From Paulownia fortunei (taxonomy: Eukaryota > Streptophyta > Magnoliopsida > Lamiales > Paulowniaceae), in the NCBI GenBank assembly GCA_019321725.1, contig CM033108.1, forward strand, positions 6,466,060 through 6,530,059: a DNA stretch of 64,000 bases, given 5' to 3'. A program made the position numbers and the translations under genes. Below are positions 1 to 11,190 of this stretch, piece by piece (within the stretch, counting starts at the first letter, position 1; each line of letters opens with the position of its first letter). Below the pieces are notes generated by a model, which did no database searches, was not told the DNA's origin, and saw only the letters and a list, made by a program, of their open reading frames with translations.

Positions 1-1229
1 AAACATATGCTGCAAGTTATTGTTGCTGTTAAAGGACGGCTCTTGGATATAATTTAGTAAGTTAACCTATCTCCTTCATCCGACTGCCAAATTTGACAAA
101 TAATATATGAAAATATATCAGCACCGAAAGATCTACAATTTTTGTTCTTAATCATCAACAAAATCGAGTTGTAACTAATCGAAAAATGCAATTTAATTTA
201 GTAGGTGAGGACTTCGTGTAACAACTTACCAACTCTTAGCAACTAGCATACCACTTGATTAACCCCTCCATTATTTATTTGGCCTCTAACTTACTCCAAG
301 TACTATACATAGGTCAAGTATTAAGCTTTTAAGAGAAGAGGGATGGGGGGTAGAGGGTTTCTTTAGGCTAAGTTTTCTAGTATGTATGTTTTCTAGTAAT
401 GTAAGTTTTCTTATAGTAATAGAAATACATTCTCTAGTTTCTTTTCTATTTTTACTCTTTTCTACTTTTATTATGTCTTTGTAAATTTTATTTTATTGAG
501 GAAAAAGGGTGAACCTCTTGATGGAGGAAGAGGAATGGTTATAAGGGTAGAAAATATTTAAGTATGTTGTATTATTATTTTGAGTTTTGATCTAAACCTT
601 ACTTGTTTTGTGGTGATTCTTGATTTATGTATCTCCAATGGCACAATAAATATTTGAGTTCATTTAACTTATTGTATGATTTTACCCCACCGACTGCTAG
701 TGTGAAATCTTGATTTATTGTTAACAAAGGTGTGCATAAATGCTTGATCCCATAAATAAGTGTTGGCATTAAGAAATAATTTGCAATAGCAAGACAATAT
801 TATGATTACCTTATTGCATAAATTATTTGCTAATATCTTCCCATTAGAACTTTCATTATGTATGGATTCCAATAATGGTAATTAACAGAGGTAAAAAGAA
901 TAAATAACCATTTCTCTATCCAAAACTTAAGAGTGGATCCATAATCCTCAATATTTTTATTACTTTGGTTTTTCTTTAGTTACAACATACATTAATTATT
1001 CATATATTTTGATTAACATACATCCTATTCTTTTAGAATTATAATCCTAAATTTTTCAAACAACTTCCCTGTGAATTGACCTCGGACTCACGAGAAATTT
1101 ATTACTTAATACAACCTGTACTTGGATTTTCAAACTTAAAGTTGTAGCACTCTGGAAAAGCCACACATTCTTGATCAGATTAACCATAAAACTTTTTAAT
1201 CACTTGAGGCAAAAATTTATATATTTTGC
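1..1229. other. Intergenic AT-rich DNA, no gene seen
   Basis: No convincing coding region was found on either strand. Around 1060-1130 there is a phrase (accctgtgaattgacctcgg-like, followed by a run ending in ttattacttaatacaacc) that resembles the 'ccctgtggattcgacc' segment commonly seen near the ends of plant Gypsy LTRs or their 5' leaders. It may be the edge of a degraded LTR element. The short antisense reading frame at 669-872 has no recognisable content. Confidence 0.4.
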
Positions 1230-2662
1230 TTCTAATAAAAAAATTTCCAAACCTATGTGAGTCAATGTCTTCAACCTTCGCAGACAAGTTAGCATAAAAT
1301 TCATAAACCATTAGATTCCAAATTCAATTTCTCAAATATTTTGAGAGAGAGATTTCATGCAATTTTTCTTTTCATTTCCCCATTTTCTAATTATTGTAAA
1401 ATGCTCTTTTCTCTCATATTTGAATTGGAATTAACCACTTAGTAGCTTTCACTCTATTCCAAGGGTAACTCTTTTCACATGAAAAATTATTTTCTTTAAA
1501 TCATAAGATATAAGATAGATTTTTACATGGCTAACTCCACACCATTGAATAGGTAGCTTTTTCTATCAAAGGCCTCCAAATAAGCATAATATCAAGGAAC
1601 ATTTGATAAAATGTTTGTCAAAATTTTTGAAAGCAGTTATATTCTAATGAGATTCAGTAGACCAAGACTTCAAAATTTGACCATGTAAAACACATGTTGA
1701 ACAAATGCAGAATGCCTAATACAATTCATATCATGTTATGCAAAATATATTCTAACAACTATTGAATTGTTGTAACATGTGTAGATAAAGATACAAGCAA
1801 TATGGTTGCAACAAATTCTTTTTTCTTTTGAATGTTCATGCAATTAGATCACATAGATTCCTAGAGATTTTCTCAAGAATTGAAACGAAGTACATCTAAA
1901 GGTTTGGTAAATATGTCAGCAAGTTGTTTCTCTGTTGCAACATAGTCAATTACCATAGTTTTCTTTTCAACTAAATCCCTAATGAAATGATGATGAATAT
2001 CTAAATGCTTCATTCTTGATGCTGGACAGGGTTTTTAGAAATGTCAATGGCACTTAAATAGTCACAACATGATTAAGAAAGTGTGGATCATCATAACATT
2101 TTGGTTGCTCAACAAAATCTTCTTTTACATTTTTGGGTTCAATTGAAGAGGTGAAGCACACATATCCTACCATATCTTGGTAGCTTACCTTAGGTTTTTT
2201 CCTTGTTCGCTTACCTTCAATGAGGGACCCTAAGATTTGATCAGTAGGGTGGTTCTTCTGAATTCTGATTGAGGTTTTCTTCTAAACTGTTTCAGCACTA
2301 TTTTATGTCTCTAGTCCAGTTTCATTTATTGCAACATTTTTCCTGGTTGTTGCAACATCAACCTCAGTAGTGATTTGAACATCATTCTCTTCATTTCATT
2401 TTTCCTCACTGAGTCTGAAAATTTCCTCTTCTGCTGTTAGTCCCTTATTTATTTTCTAAACTAACATGCACCACACATTTTTGGATATTTTTTGTTCAGC
2501 TTTGGCACTCCTAGCACAGCTCATGTATTCACAATCTTAGTCAGATTCTTGAAATTCAAATACCTTATTTTTGGTGCCATAAATTAGTTTCATCAATTTT
2601 TATGTTGTAGCATACGAGGGGTTGTTGCAACATATAATATTTATTAGATGAACAAGAACTAG

Positions 2663-2923
2663 TTAACACACACCTATTAGTTTCATCAAATACCTGATAT
2701 TTGTTCTTATAAAACCTAACAAAGAAATTTGATCACAGAGTTGGCTGATGCTGATCAGACTTTCTTTCAATCCTTCTACATGGAGCACATTCTTGAGTTT
2801 TATCAATCCTTCAACATTAAGTACTTCTTTTCCAAGTACACATCCTTTTTCACCAGCTCCAAAGGTAACATGTCCATCATTCACACTTTGATTGCCTTTC
2901 AGTTTTTTCTTGTCACTTGTCAT
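2663..2923 (-). pseudogene. Copia protease/pre-integrase fragment
   Basis: The - strand reading frame encodes MTSDKKKL, VTFGAG, VLHVEGLKESLISISQLCD and similar words. These match the segment between the aspartic protease and the GAG-pre-integrase domain of Copia polyproteins, where '...RHMT', 'V.FG', 'VLYVEGLK.NLLSISQLCD' are typical. It is a fragment of element 1 pol, with stops on both sides. The homologous segment in the younger element lies near 39.9-40.2 kb. Confidence 0.7.
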
Positions 2924-3168
2924 ATGTCTGGAATATCCATTTTCAAAATACCAAGTGTCATTAGTACAGGTTTTTAAAGAAATGTTAGCAACAAAATATC
3001 TAAATCTAACTTTCTAACCCAGATTCTTCTTTGAGATTCATTTTTCAAGTTAATTTTGATCTTAGGAGTGTGTTGTAATAATTTAGATTTCTGTTCCAAC
3101 ATTGCGAAAGTAGGCAGACCAAAACGCATACCATTCTTTAGAGCCTTTTTAAACTTAAAACATATTGG

Positions 3169-3411
3169 TCAGATATGTCCAGGCATATTACAGAAATAAA
3201 AAATAAGAATAAACCTTTTTAGCTTGGGCTTTTGAAAAATAGGTTTTTTGCTTTTATCAAAGATAGACTGAACAAGTTTTGTTTCCTTCACAAAAATAGT
3301 TTTTGAAGTTGAAAACTCACCAGTGTATCCCAAACCGTGATGATCACTATATAGTTTTCCAATGGAGAGAATTCCATCTAGTTTTTTCTTACCAGAATCA
3401 AGTTTCATCAT
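3169..3411 (-). pseudogene. Copia gag C-terminal fragment
   Basis: This - strand frame contains KMMKLDSGKKKLD, LYSDHHGLGYTGEFS and FVKETK. The younger Copia element repeats the same arrangement at 40565-40816. In Sirevirus-like elements this lies between the gag zinc knuckle and the protease. There is no catalytic motif here, and it is assigned by position and by similarity to the second copy. Confidence 0.6.
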
Positions 3412-3800
3412 CTTTTAAGTATAAAATAATTCCTGCTCAATTTCTTGAATTTTTCTGTCCTTTTCAGCAACACGATTCGTAAATTCAAGTATTTCTACTT
3501 TCATCAACTCTTTTCCTTGTTTAGCACAACAATTTGTTCCTCAAGTGACTTGTTCATTTTGCATCTCAAGCCACTTTGAAATATTTTATTATACGTTTGT
3601 TAAATTGTCTCGATGTTGGGCTCATCCTCATTACTATGAATTTCTGAATCTGAGTTCTAGACATACTTCTCACCTGTAATAATAGATGAAGTCAGACATA
3701 TTACATTATGCTTAACTGTTGGAACATACCTTTGATTTGTTGCAACATATTCATAATGATTGTTCATCATCTTAGAGTTAAATGTCGTATGATCATTTTC

Positions 3801-4219
3801 CTAAATTCTTTTAGATTCCTCATCACTCCAGGTAGTAGTTAGAGACTTGCCCATCCATTTCAAAGTATTGGCACATTCTGCTTGGATATGTCCAAACCCT
3901 TCACAATCACGGCATTGAATCCTTCTATTTTTTCTGTCATCAGAAGAACTAAAATTAGTTTTATCCTCTTGTGAATTGAAAGACTTACTAGACTTTAGCT
4001 TGTTTGAGTTTTCATTCATCATTTTGAGGAATTTTCCAAAACTCTTTGCCACAAGAGCCATTGACTCTTATATATCACATCATCATCTTCTGGTTTTGAT
4101 GTTAATTTTGAAACTTCAGCTTGAAAAGCAACATTTTTTCTTTTGTCACTGTTGTTGTGATTGAGATTCAATTCAAATGTTTGTAATCTTTCTGGTAGTG
4201 ATCTTAAAGCTTTTTGCAC
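3801..4219 (-). pseudogene. Copia gag with CCHC zinc knuckle
   Basis: Two overlapping - strand frames cover the gag nucleocapsid region. The segment at 3801-4061 encodes CRDCEGFGHIQAEC, an intact CX2CX4HX4C zinc knuckle that binds element RNA during packaging, followed by a tryptophan-containing TLKWMGKSL. Upstream (4019-4219) are ALRSLPERL and LQTFELNLNH, typical of the gag capsid end in plant Copia elements. A frameshift separates the two pieces, so the protein is not made intact. In the younger element the first cysteine of the same knuckle is changed to Tyr. Confidence 0.75.
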
Positions 4220-4777
4220 AAGTTTAAAATCTGAATATTTTTTGTCAAGTGTTTAGGCTTCATTTGCTATGTCACATAGCTTTACATTGAAAGTGGCAAT
4301 TATCTTACTCTCCTCCATTCTAAAATCTTCCAATCTTGAGGCCAAAATTTAAAGTTTTGACATTTGCACTGTTGTTGTTCCTTCACAGGCAGTTTGGAGA
4401 ATTTCCCAAGCCTCATTCGCACTCTCACAACTTGCAATCAATTTGAATTAATTGATATCAATCGCGCTGAAAATTACATTTAGGGCCTTTAAGTTATAAT
4501 TTGCAGTTTTCTCCTTCTTAGTGTTCTATTGATCTTCTAGCTTAAGAATTTCATCTTTCTATTCATTTGTCATCACATGATGTTTCCAGCCTGTTATAAT
4601 AGCACGTCAAGCCTGTTCATCCACTGATTTAATGAAGGCTTACATTTTTACCTTCCAATATGAGTAATTTGATCCTTCCAATAGTGGAGGTCGAATAGTT
4701 TATGCTCATTCACAAAGATGATCCATTCTTGCATGTTAAACAAATCAGTTCCCAAAATCTCACTAAGTATATCTAGT

Positions 4778-4797
4778 GACCAGCTCTTGATGCCAAT
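4778..4797 (-). other. Copia primer-binding site
   Basis: Read on the - strand, the sequence directly inside the LTR is TTGGCATCAAGAGCTGG. This resembles the usual plant Copia binding site for initiator Met-tRNA (TGGTATCAGAGC). It lies two bases inside the LTR end and fixes the element as running leftward. Confidence 0.65.
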
Positions 4798-5592
4798 TGT
4801 TAGATCTGTTTTAGTGCTATTACCAACTTTACTTATTAATCAGATTTAATTGTTGTAATAATTGGACAGTTTGTTGCAACAAATAAAAGACAGTAAAGTA
4901 AATAACACACGAGATTTTTACGTGCTTCAAGTACAAATGTACTCTACATGTACGAGGCTACCACCTGCAATGAATACTTCACTAATTCATATTACAGTTA
5001 CAATGGAACTTATTCAAAATGTAAAGACTCCCTATTTACTAATGACATCATTCTTGAACAAATCAATTAGTGAAGTTTCAGCAAGATCCCCTCGAATTTT
5101 AAGTCTGTACTATTGAACTCTCTTCAATGCTGGAATTCCTTCAAATGGTAGACTAACATTCTCCTGAAGTTATTCAAAATTCTTCTCCCGAAGAATTATG
5201 CCTATCTCCCAAAAGGCTCACCCTCTTCTCCCGAAGAGTGAATGAAAATGAGATCAATCTCAATGCTTAAAGTCGTGCACTTCTTCTCTCCAAGGCGTGT
5301 ACTTCTTCTTCAACTTTGAGGTTTATATGCAACATCAATTAAACTCAAATCTCCACTTCAAAAGTGTTTAGATACGTTACATAAAATAATACAAGATATG
5401 TCAAGATATTTTCCTTATCAATAAAAGATCTCAACTTATCATTATAAATAAAATTTTCAAATCTTTCCATCAATGTAATCTAATCAAATATGTACAAGAT
5501 AAACAAGGCAATTAATTCATATAAAGTAAATCAATAAAATCAATTAAATATTGTGCAAGATAATAAGCTACCAATCAATACCAACTAATTAA
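4798..5592 (-). repeat. Copia 5' LTR (element 1)
   Basis: The + strand begins TGTTAGATCTGTTTTAG at 4798 and is clearly similar to both LTRs of the 34249-45912 element. Shared blocks include the 'acgtgcttcaagtacaaatg' segment and the 'ccacctgcaatgaa' segment near 4970. The right edge is approximate, since similarity fades after about 5470 and the end near 5592 is set by alignment to the 3' ends of the other LTRs. No partner LTR remains at the left, so the element is truncated. Confidence 0.65.
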
Positions 5593-5665
5593 ATCATAAT
5601 TAATTATGATTTTATCATAATCATAATTATGATCTCATCATAATCAATTATGATTTTATCAACTA
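5579..5665. repeat. AT palindrome cluster
   Basis: A perfect 18-bp palindrome, atcataattaattatgat, lies at 5593-5610. It is followed by two more imperfect copies of the ATCATAATTATGAT word up to 5665. It sits at or just outside the right edge of the Copia LTR and may be simple-sequence expansion. Confidence 0.7.
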
Positions 5666-6259
5666 TAATGTGCATTGGTAGAAAATCGAATAACAAATGA
5701 AAGAGCTCATCCAACAGTTTGTCTTTATTTAGGAAGATGGCCCTTGCCTATTAGCAAAAATAATTTTTCTATTAACAAATGTTGTGATTTCATGCACTTG
5801 TTTCTGGCATTTTATCATTCCCTTTTTGCTAGTATTGACGTATTTATCATGTTCTAATAGCATAGCATCTATGTTTGGAGTTTTTGTTGTTTAAGATTTT
5901 AAATTTGAAATATTTCAGTTGCAGAAGACCAAACAAAATAAAATGGTTTAAGTAAAATTAGACCATCATATCATGAGTTAAAATGTAACAAAGAAATTGA
6001 TGCCATAAGTTAATCCTGAGTTAACTTTTAAGAAAGATATTAGTTTAGTTCAATTTTTTAAAAGAATAATACACGTCATTTTTGTCTTAGGATGGATATC
6101 AAGCTCAATAACAATGAGATTTTACTCACTTTGAAAGTGATTATGTTTAAAACAATAACATTCATAATATTTTTTCAAATATTATCTAGCTCATAAACAC
6201 CTTGAGTCAAATGCGTTACGTAGAATGATGTACAAGTAATATAGCCTACTTGCTAGACT
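5666..6259. other. No gene seen
   Basis: AT-rich DNA with only short random reading frames. No repeat or motif is identified between the old Copia LTR and the PIF/Harbinger remnant. Confidence 0.4.
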
Positions 6260-6990
6260 TCCAAAACAAGTAAATCAGTTGTGAAATATTATTCAAGTTA
6301 GTGATGTATCTTGTATCAACAACTTGAGGATGAGTAGGAATGCATTTGGTCAATTATGTTGCCTTAGAGAAAATATAGGTGGGCTAGTTTCAAATCGGAA
6401 TGTTAGTATAAATGAACAATTAGCTATGTTCTTGACAATCCTTGTCCATTACAAGAAAAATTATATAGTGGGTTATAATTATTGCTAGTGAACCCATGCC
6501 TATTTCTGAGATTAAATGCATGAAAGGTGGAAATGGTTCAAAGTAAGTGCTAAACCATTAATGACCTAAATCATAATTATTTTCAGATGTTATATGATGT
6601 ATACTATATTAATTTTATATGTTTTTTTCCAATATGCATTAGTAATACAAATCAAAATACATTGTAACTATCTGAAGTATAAATTATTAGTTACTAAAAT
6701 ATATTAAAAATACTTTCATATTGAGCTAATGTCTATGGCTTATGAGGTTCCCGTGTCTACATTGATTTGTTTAGCATATTAGTTGGGACGTACATTAGAT
6801 GAGGGCTTGAATATCTGAAAAGGAACATTACCATAACAGAAAAGGTGAAATTGACGTTAATGTCCTAAGAGTGTGTGATTGGAATACGAAACTCATTTAT
6901 GTCTTAATTGGTTGGAAGGAAGGGTTTTGTGTAATGCGGTTACATGAGACAATGGTTTGTGAGTACCAAAGGGTAAGCTAATATAAATTA
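6260..6990 (+). pseudogene. PIF/Harbinger transposase remnant
   Basis: A first segment (about 6290-6488) reads DVSCINNLRMSRNAFGQLC, then GGLVSNRNVSINEQLAMFL and LVHYKKN, before a stop at 6486-6488. This follows the N-terminal conserved region of plant HARBI1-like transposases (typically 'LRMSR..F..LC..L...GGL......V..EEQVA.FL..L.H..KN'). A second segment (about 6830-6960) reads RKGEIDVNVLRVCDWN followed by IYVLIGWKEG, matching the DDE nuclease region 'RKGEI.TNVL.VCD....F.YVL.GWEG'. Between them the frame is broken and the catalytic GALDGT motif is reduced to something like LVGTYIR. It is a dead transposon gene in sense orientation. The terminal repeats were not identified. Confidence 0.7.
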
Positions 6991-7052
6991 TATATGTAGT
7001 GAAATTATATAGTGTCATTAGTAATTTATAATGATAATAATGACCTTATACC

Positions 7053-7245
7053 TGTTGGGAAAGAAAACAAAAATAAATGACACGAACACAGCGAAACCAG
7101 GAAATCTTTTCCCACCTGTTAAATTAAAAATTGGACCAAACCAAGAATTTCAGAAAATAGTGGTGGAGAGTAAAAAAAAATGATACAAGAATTTTTACGT
7201 GGAAAACCCAAATCGGGAAAAACCATGGGACCGTAATCCTGACCT
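7053..7245 (-). repeat. Truncated Copia LTR fragment
   Basis: The segment starts TGTTGGGAAAG on the + strand and contains 'tttttacgtggaaaaccc' near 7190, a phrase typical of Tnt1-type LTRs. It is joined directly to the RNase H tail (ADMLTKSL) near 7245, with the usual 3' end of pol and the polypurine tract missing. This points to an internal deletion. The other LTR is not present. Confidence 0.6.
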
Positions 7246-9476
7246 TGATAAAGACTTCGTAAGCATGTCTGCACCATTTTCATCAATGTGGACTTTATCA
7301 AACACCATCAGTTTTTCATCCAACACATCTCGAATCCAATGGTATCTTACATCAATATGTTTTGATCTTGAGTGAAAAGTAGAATTTTTACTCAAGTGAA
7401 TTACACTCTGACTGTCACAATAAAGTATGTACTTTTCTTGCTTCAAGTCTAATTCATGAAGAAACCTCTTCAACCACAACATCCCCCTGTATGCTTCAGT
7501 TACTGCAATATATTCTGCCTCTATTGTGGATAATGCCACACATTTTTAAAGTTTTGACTGCCAAAAGATAGCTTCCCCTGCAAATCTCATTAGATATCCA
7601 GATGTGGATTTCCTGAAATCAACATCACCAATCATGTCTACATCTGTGAATCCATCTAATACTGTTTGGTCATCACCAAATATTAGATAAACTTTAGAAG
7701 TACCTTTTAAATACCGAAATATCCATTTCACTGCAGACCAGTAATATTTGCCAAGGTTAGAGAGAAATCGGCTAACAATACCAACTGCATGAGCAATGTC
7801 AGGTCTAGTATATACCATAGCATATAGTAAACTGCCAACTGTAGAAGCATATAGTACATTTTTCATTTCTTCCTTATCTTTCTCACTTGTGGGACATTAC
7901 GCCAAGCTGAGTTTAAAATGACCCGCAAGTGGAGTGCTAACTGGCTTTGAATTGCTCATGTTGAATCCTTCAAGAACTTTTTTGATATACTTTTCTTGAG
8001 ATGGCCACAACTTCTTGTTTGTCCTCTCTCTCGAGATTTTCATCCCAAGAATTTGCTTAGCTAGTTCTAAATCTTTCATTGCGAAAGACTTGATGAGCTC
8101 TTTCTTCAGCTTATCAATCTTGCTGGTATCATGACCTACAATCAACATATTATCCACATATAATAATAATATGATAAAGTCATTGTCAGAGAATTTCTTA
8201 AAGAATACAAAGTGATCGGAGTTGGTTCTCTTGTAGCTATGATCAGACATGAAGGAGTCAAATTTCTTGTACCACTGTCTCGAGGCTTGTTTCAAACCGT
8301 ACAAGTTCTTTTTTAACCTGCACACTAGGTTTTCCTTACTTTTAACTTTGAATCCCTCCAGTTGCTCCATGAAAATTTCTTCATTCAAATATCTATGAAG
8401 AAATGCAGTCTTTACATCAAGTTATTCAATCTCCAGGTCCAAGCTGGTAGTAATTCCATGAACAACTCTGATTGAAGATATCTTCACCACATGTGAGAAA
8501 TTTTTTATCAAATCAACACCATTTTTCTGACTGAATCCCTTTATAACTAGTCTCGCTTTATACCTTGGTTTTGAGCTATGCTTGTCAGCTTTTAGCCTGT
8601 AAACCCATCTATTTTCAGTATTTTCTTACCTTTTAGCAACTTTACAAGCTCATAGGTGTGATTTTCTTGTAGGGATTTTATCTCTTCGTTCATGGCCTCC
8701 AACCACTTCTCTTTCTGATCATGTGATATGACTTCTGTGAAATTCTCTAATTCTCTCCCATTAGTGAGCATTACATACCCATGTGGATTATATCTTGTAG
8801 AATATTATCTTTGTCTGGTGGACCTTCTAACCTCTGCCTCTGGTGGTGGAGCTGGGGAAATATCATCAACTTGTATAGGTGGTGTGAGATCTCATACATC
8901 TCCCCCATGATTCTGAGCCGTAGGTAAAGGAACTGGATCTAAGTCATCAAGAACTTATGAGTTGGACTCAGATTTCTGTTTGACATCATCAATTATTTGA
9001 TTCTCAAGGAACACGACATCCTTACTTCTAATGACTTTTCTGTTAGTTGGGTCCCATAATCTGTAGTCAAATTCTTCATGACCATAACCCAAGAAGATGC
9101 ATGGTTTGGTCTTATCGTCAAGTTTGGATCTTTCATCTTTTGGAATGTGCACAAATGCCCTACAGTCAAATACTCTCAAGTGTTTGTATGAAATATTTTT
9201 CCTTGCTTTACCCCAAAAGGATTTAAGCAATTTGGAATGTGCTCTTCTCACACCATTATCCTTGCTTTCACAAATTATCCTGTTCATCCTCTTTGCCACA
9301 CCATTATATTAAGGAGTCTTTAGGGTGCTCTTCTCAAGTCTGATACCTTGATCCCAGCATTGTTGCTCAAATGGACCTTGGTATTCACCACCATTATCTG
9401 CACGAATGCACTTCAGCTTCCATCTTGTTTCTCTTTCAACTTTTGCTTGAAAATGCTTAAAGACCTCTAGAGTTTG
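7195..9476 (-). mobile_element. Truncated Tnt1-type Copia pol
   Basis: Read leftward, the fragments give the integrase C-terminal half (8955-9470: ADNGGEY upstream, then AKRMNR, FDCRAFVHIPKDERSKLD, CIFLGYG), the reverse transcriptase (7897-8388: GLKQASRQWYKKFD; the catalytic YVDD box is changed to YVDN at 8149-8160), and RNase H (7195-7539: STIEAEYIA, SKHIDVRYHWIRD, ADMLTKSL). Position 7546-7866 carries the RT-RH link (RPDIAHAVGIVSRFLSN). The first half of the element (gag, protease, integrase core) is absent, and the right edge at about 9476 abuts a G-rich tract. Frameshifts, stops and the Asp-to-Asn change indicate a dead copy. Confidence 0.88.
7546..8388 (-). pseudogene. Copia reverse transcriptase fragments
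   Basis: Two frames cover most of the RT palm and connection region. The 7897-8388 piece begins within the EQLEGF region, continues through LKKNLYGLKQASRQWY and reaches ILLLYVDNMLIVG; the second catalytic Asp of YVDD is Asn. The 7546-7866 piece contains LYASTVGSLLYAM and YTRPDIAHAVG. A stop and frame change lie between them at about 7870-7895. This is part of the 7195-9476 element. Confidence 0.85.
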
Positions 9477-9725
9477 ATCTTAGGGTTTGGGCGGGGGTAT
9501 AGGTTGGTGAAGGAGGGGTGAACGGGATGGGTTGTTGGGGAGGGGTTGAACATGTTGGGTTTGGATAGGGGGTGGTTGGCGGGGGAGGAATCGAAGGACT
9601 TGGGTGGTCGGTTGAGCTAGTGTGGGGCGACAATGATGGGCAAGGGTTGGGTGAAAACAGAGAGTTGGACAAGGATGGATAGGCGGGAATAGTGGGTAGG
9701 GTGGGTCTAAGAGCTGGATTTAAGG
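9477..9725. repeat. G-rich minisatellite-like tract
   Basis: The + strand is strongly G-rich with repeated GGGTTGG/GGTGG words; the complement would encode an artefactual Pro/Ser-rich frame. There are many runs of three or more G, giving G-quadruplex potential on the + strand. Similar tracts recur at 14.0-14.45 kb (opposite strand), 21.3-21.5 kb and 29.7-30.2 kb. Confidence 0.65.
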
Positions 9726-9967
9726 GTGGGTGGGATTTTTAATTTTTTTGTTTTTAAAATAGAAAAATGTGGATTGTTGGATGATGATGATGGGATCATC
9801 GACTCATGTTTATTTTGAAAGAATGAGGGAAGGGCAAATTCATCCTTCCACTTGTCTTATTTTTTAGTTGTTTATTTTGTTTTTCACATTCAATTTAAAA
9901 GTATGTGTAAAACACGCCTTTGCAATTCTCTGTTAGGTTTTTCTGACGTCCATGTAAATTTTATATA

Positions 9968-10270
9968 CTCCCTTCATCCCAACATTTTGGGGAGTCTAGT
10001 TTGACTTGACATAGAATTCTAGATGAGACTGGAACATTATAAATTTTGTATGGTTTAATAAAGTAGTGGTTGTGAGCTGGTGTTATCATATTATTATTTT
10101 AATTGTAAGGGTAGTTTTTTTAAAAAATAAAATTTAAAAATTAGAAGTTTATTTTGGGATGTCTACTTTAATTGAAAGGTAGTTTTGGAAAAACAAACAT
10201 TTTTGTAATTGAGATCTTATTTTGGAACGCTCCAAAAAAAATAAAAGGAATAAACTTGGGACGAACAAGG
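9968..10270. mobile_element. Stowaway-like MITE
   Basis: The left end reads CTCCCTTCATCCCAA after a TA dinucleotide. The right end, reverse-complemented, reads CCTTGTTCGTCCCAAGTTT, which is an imperfect partner. The CTCCCTYYRTCCCAA-type terminal repeat, a size of about 0.3 kb and the TA target are characteristic of Stowaway (Tc1/mariner) MITEs. The right TA is not clean. It has no coding capacity. Confidence 0.6.
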
Positions 10271-10977
10271 ATGTTACAAATATGAAAAGTAAAGTATATT
10301 TATACTCATTTATAATTCTGGTCTTGTAATATTATTAAAATAGTTTTTGATTCATTTTTTGCAATATATGAAGTATGTAAGATCATGACTGAACAGATGG
10401 TGTATAAAGTTGGGGGCTGATATACGTCCAATTTTTTAAGGGTGTACATCAAATTCTTTTAATTTGTTGTGCACATAAATGGTTGGCTATACAGCTATCC
10501 ATGCATTACTTTTTCTTTCTGTTAATGTCTTTGAAGGCATGACGAGGATGATGCAATTTTATGACGAAGATATTGATTCAGTTAGAGTTTTACATTCACT
10601 GGGAGTTATACTCAGCAAGTCATTTGGCTTTTAAGTTGCATTAAAGTAATGATTATTATAAAATATCTTTACTCATTTCGTTTGTAGTGCAATTATGATG
10701 TTTTATGTTGAAATGCATACTTTTGGAACTTTCTGTTTCGTCAATTTTTCTGGGTGAGGTATTGTATCATATCTTTTGCAGCAATTAATTCCAGGTTTAT
10801 GTTAAACCGTGAGAATCTTTTTCTTTATTTAATCATCCCAAAATTTTCAGTTTTACATTCATTTCTCTGTTTTTATACCATGACATATAATCTCTACATG
10901 CTTGCCACTCTCTGATTCTAGATAAGTTACTTTGAACTCTTTCAACTCTTTCAATCCGCAGCATTTCTGTACTCTAA
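10271..10977. other. Intergenic DNA, possible decayed exon context
   Basis: There is no clear gene. Around 10530-10625 a short open stretch beginning with ATGACGAGG reads acidic residues (FYDEDIDSVR), but it has no family assignment. It lies upstream of the MutS2-like fragment and could be part of the same decayed gene; this is speculative. Confidence 0.25.
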
Positions 10978-11190
10978 ATTTGTCCTGAGAGAAATAATAC
11001 TTCAATGTAGTGATTCAGGAGCTGCAGGTGCAGGAACACTTGTAGAACTACTCTCAGTTGTTCCACTAAATGACGAGCTGCAACGAGCGAGAGCATCTTT
11101 GGCAAAGGCAGAGGCTAATGTGCTCCTAAAGATAACAAAGAATGTTATGATAACTTTGCAGAACAATTTCACTTTTTGGTCCATATGAAC
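10978..11190 (+). pseudogene. MutS2-like coding fragment
   Basis: The + strand frame reads LQCSDSGAAGAGTLVELLS, then VVPLNDELQRARASLAKAE and ANVLLKIT before a stop near 11190. The 'GAG..VEPL..VPLNDELQ.AR....KAE..VL' pattern, as I recall it, matches plant MutS2-type mismatch-repair proteins between the core and the ATPase (bacterial homologues have 'LNN.L.E.R..E'). The expected downstream exons (the ATPase domain) are not visible, so this is probably a captured or degenerate exon. The assignment is from memory of the family and is tentative. Confidence 0.4.

Larger units (their letters stand above)
1230..4797 (-). mobile_element. Old Sirevirus-like Copia internal region (element 1)
   Basis: This is the decayed internal part of a Ty1/copia element read leftward. 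In element order it contains the primer-binding site next to the LTR at 4798, gag with a zinc knuckle near 3.9 kb, a gag C-terminal region near 3.2-3.4 kb, a protease/pre-integrase piece near 2.7-2.9 kb, and the RNase H tail motif LADIFTKPL encoded near 1898-1925. The reverse transcriptase core is missing; the sequence runs from an early RT-like segment (near 2100-2160) almost directly into the RNase H tail. It is collinear with the younger 34249-45912 element, including the segment at about 1290-1580 matching 37880-38120. The left (3') end is truncated, with no second LTR. Many stops and frameshifts show it cannot act autonomously. Confidence 0.8.

Noticed and set aside
9457..9672. Proline-rich antisense frame
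   Set aside because: It comes from a GGGTTGG-type tract at the edge of a Copia element; no start context or homologue.
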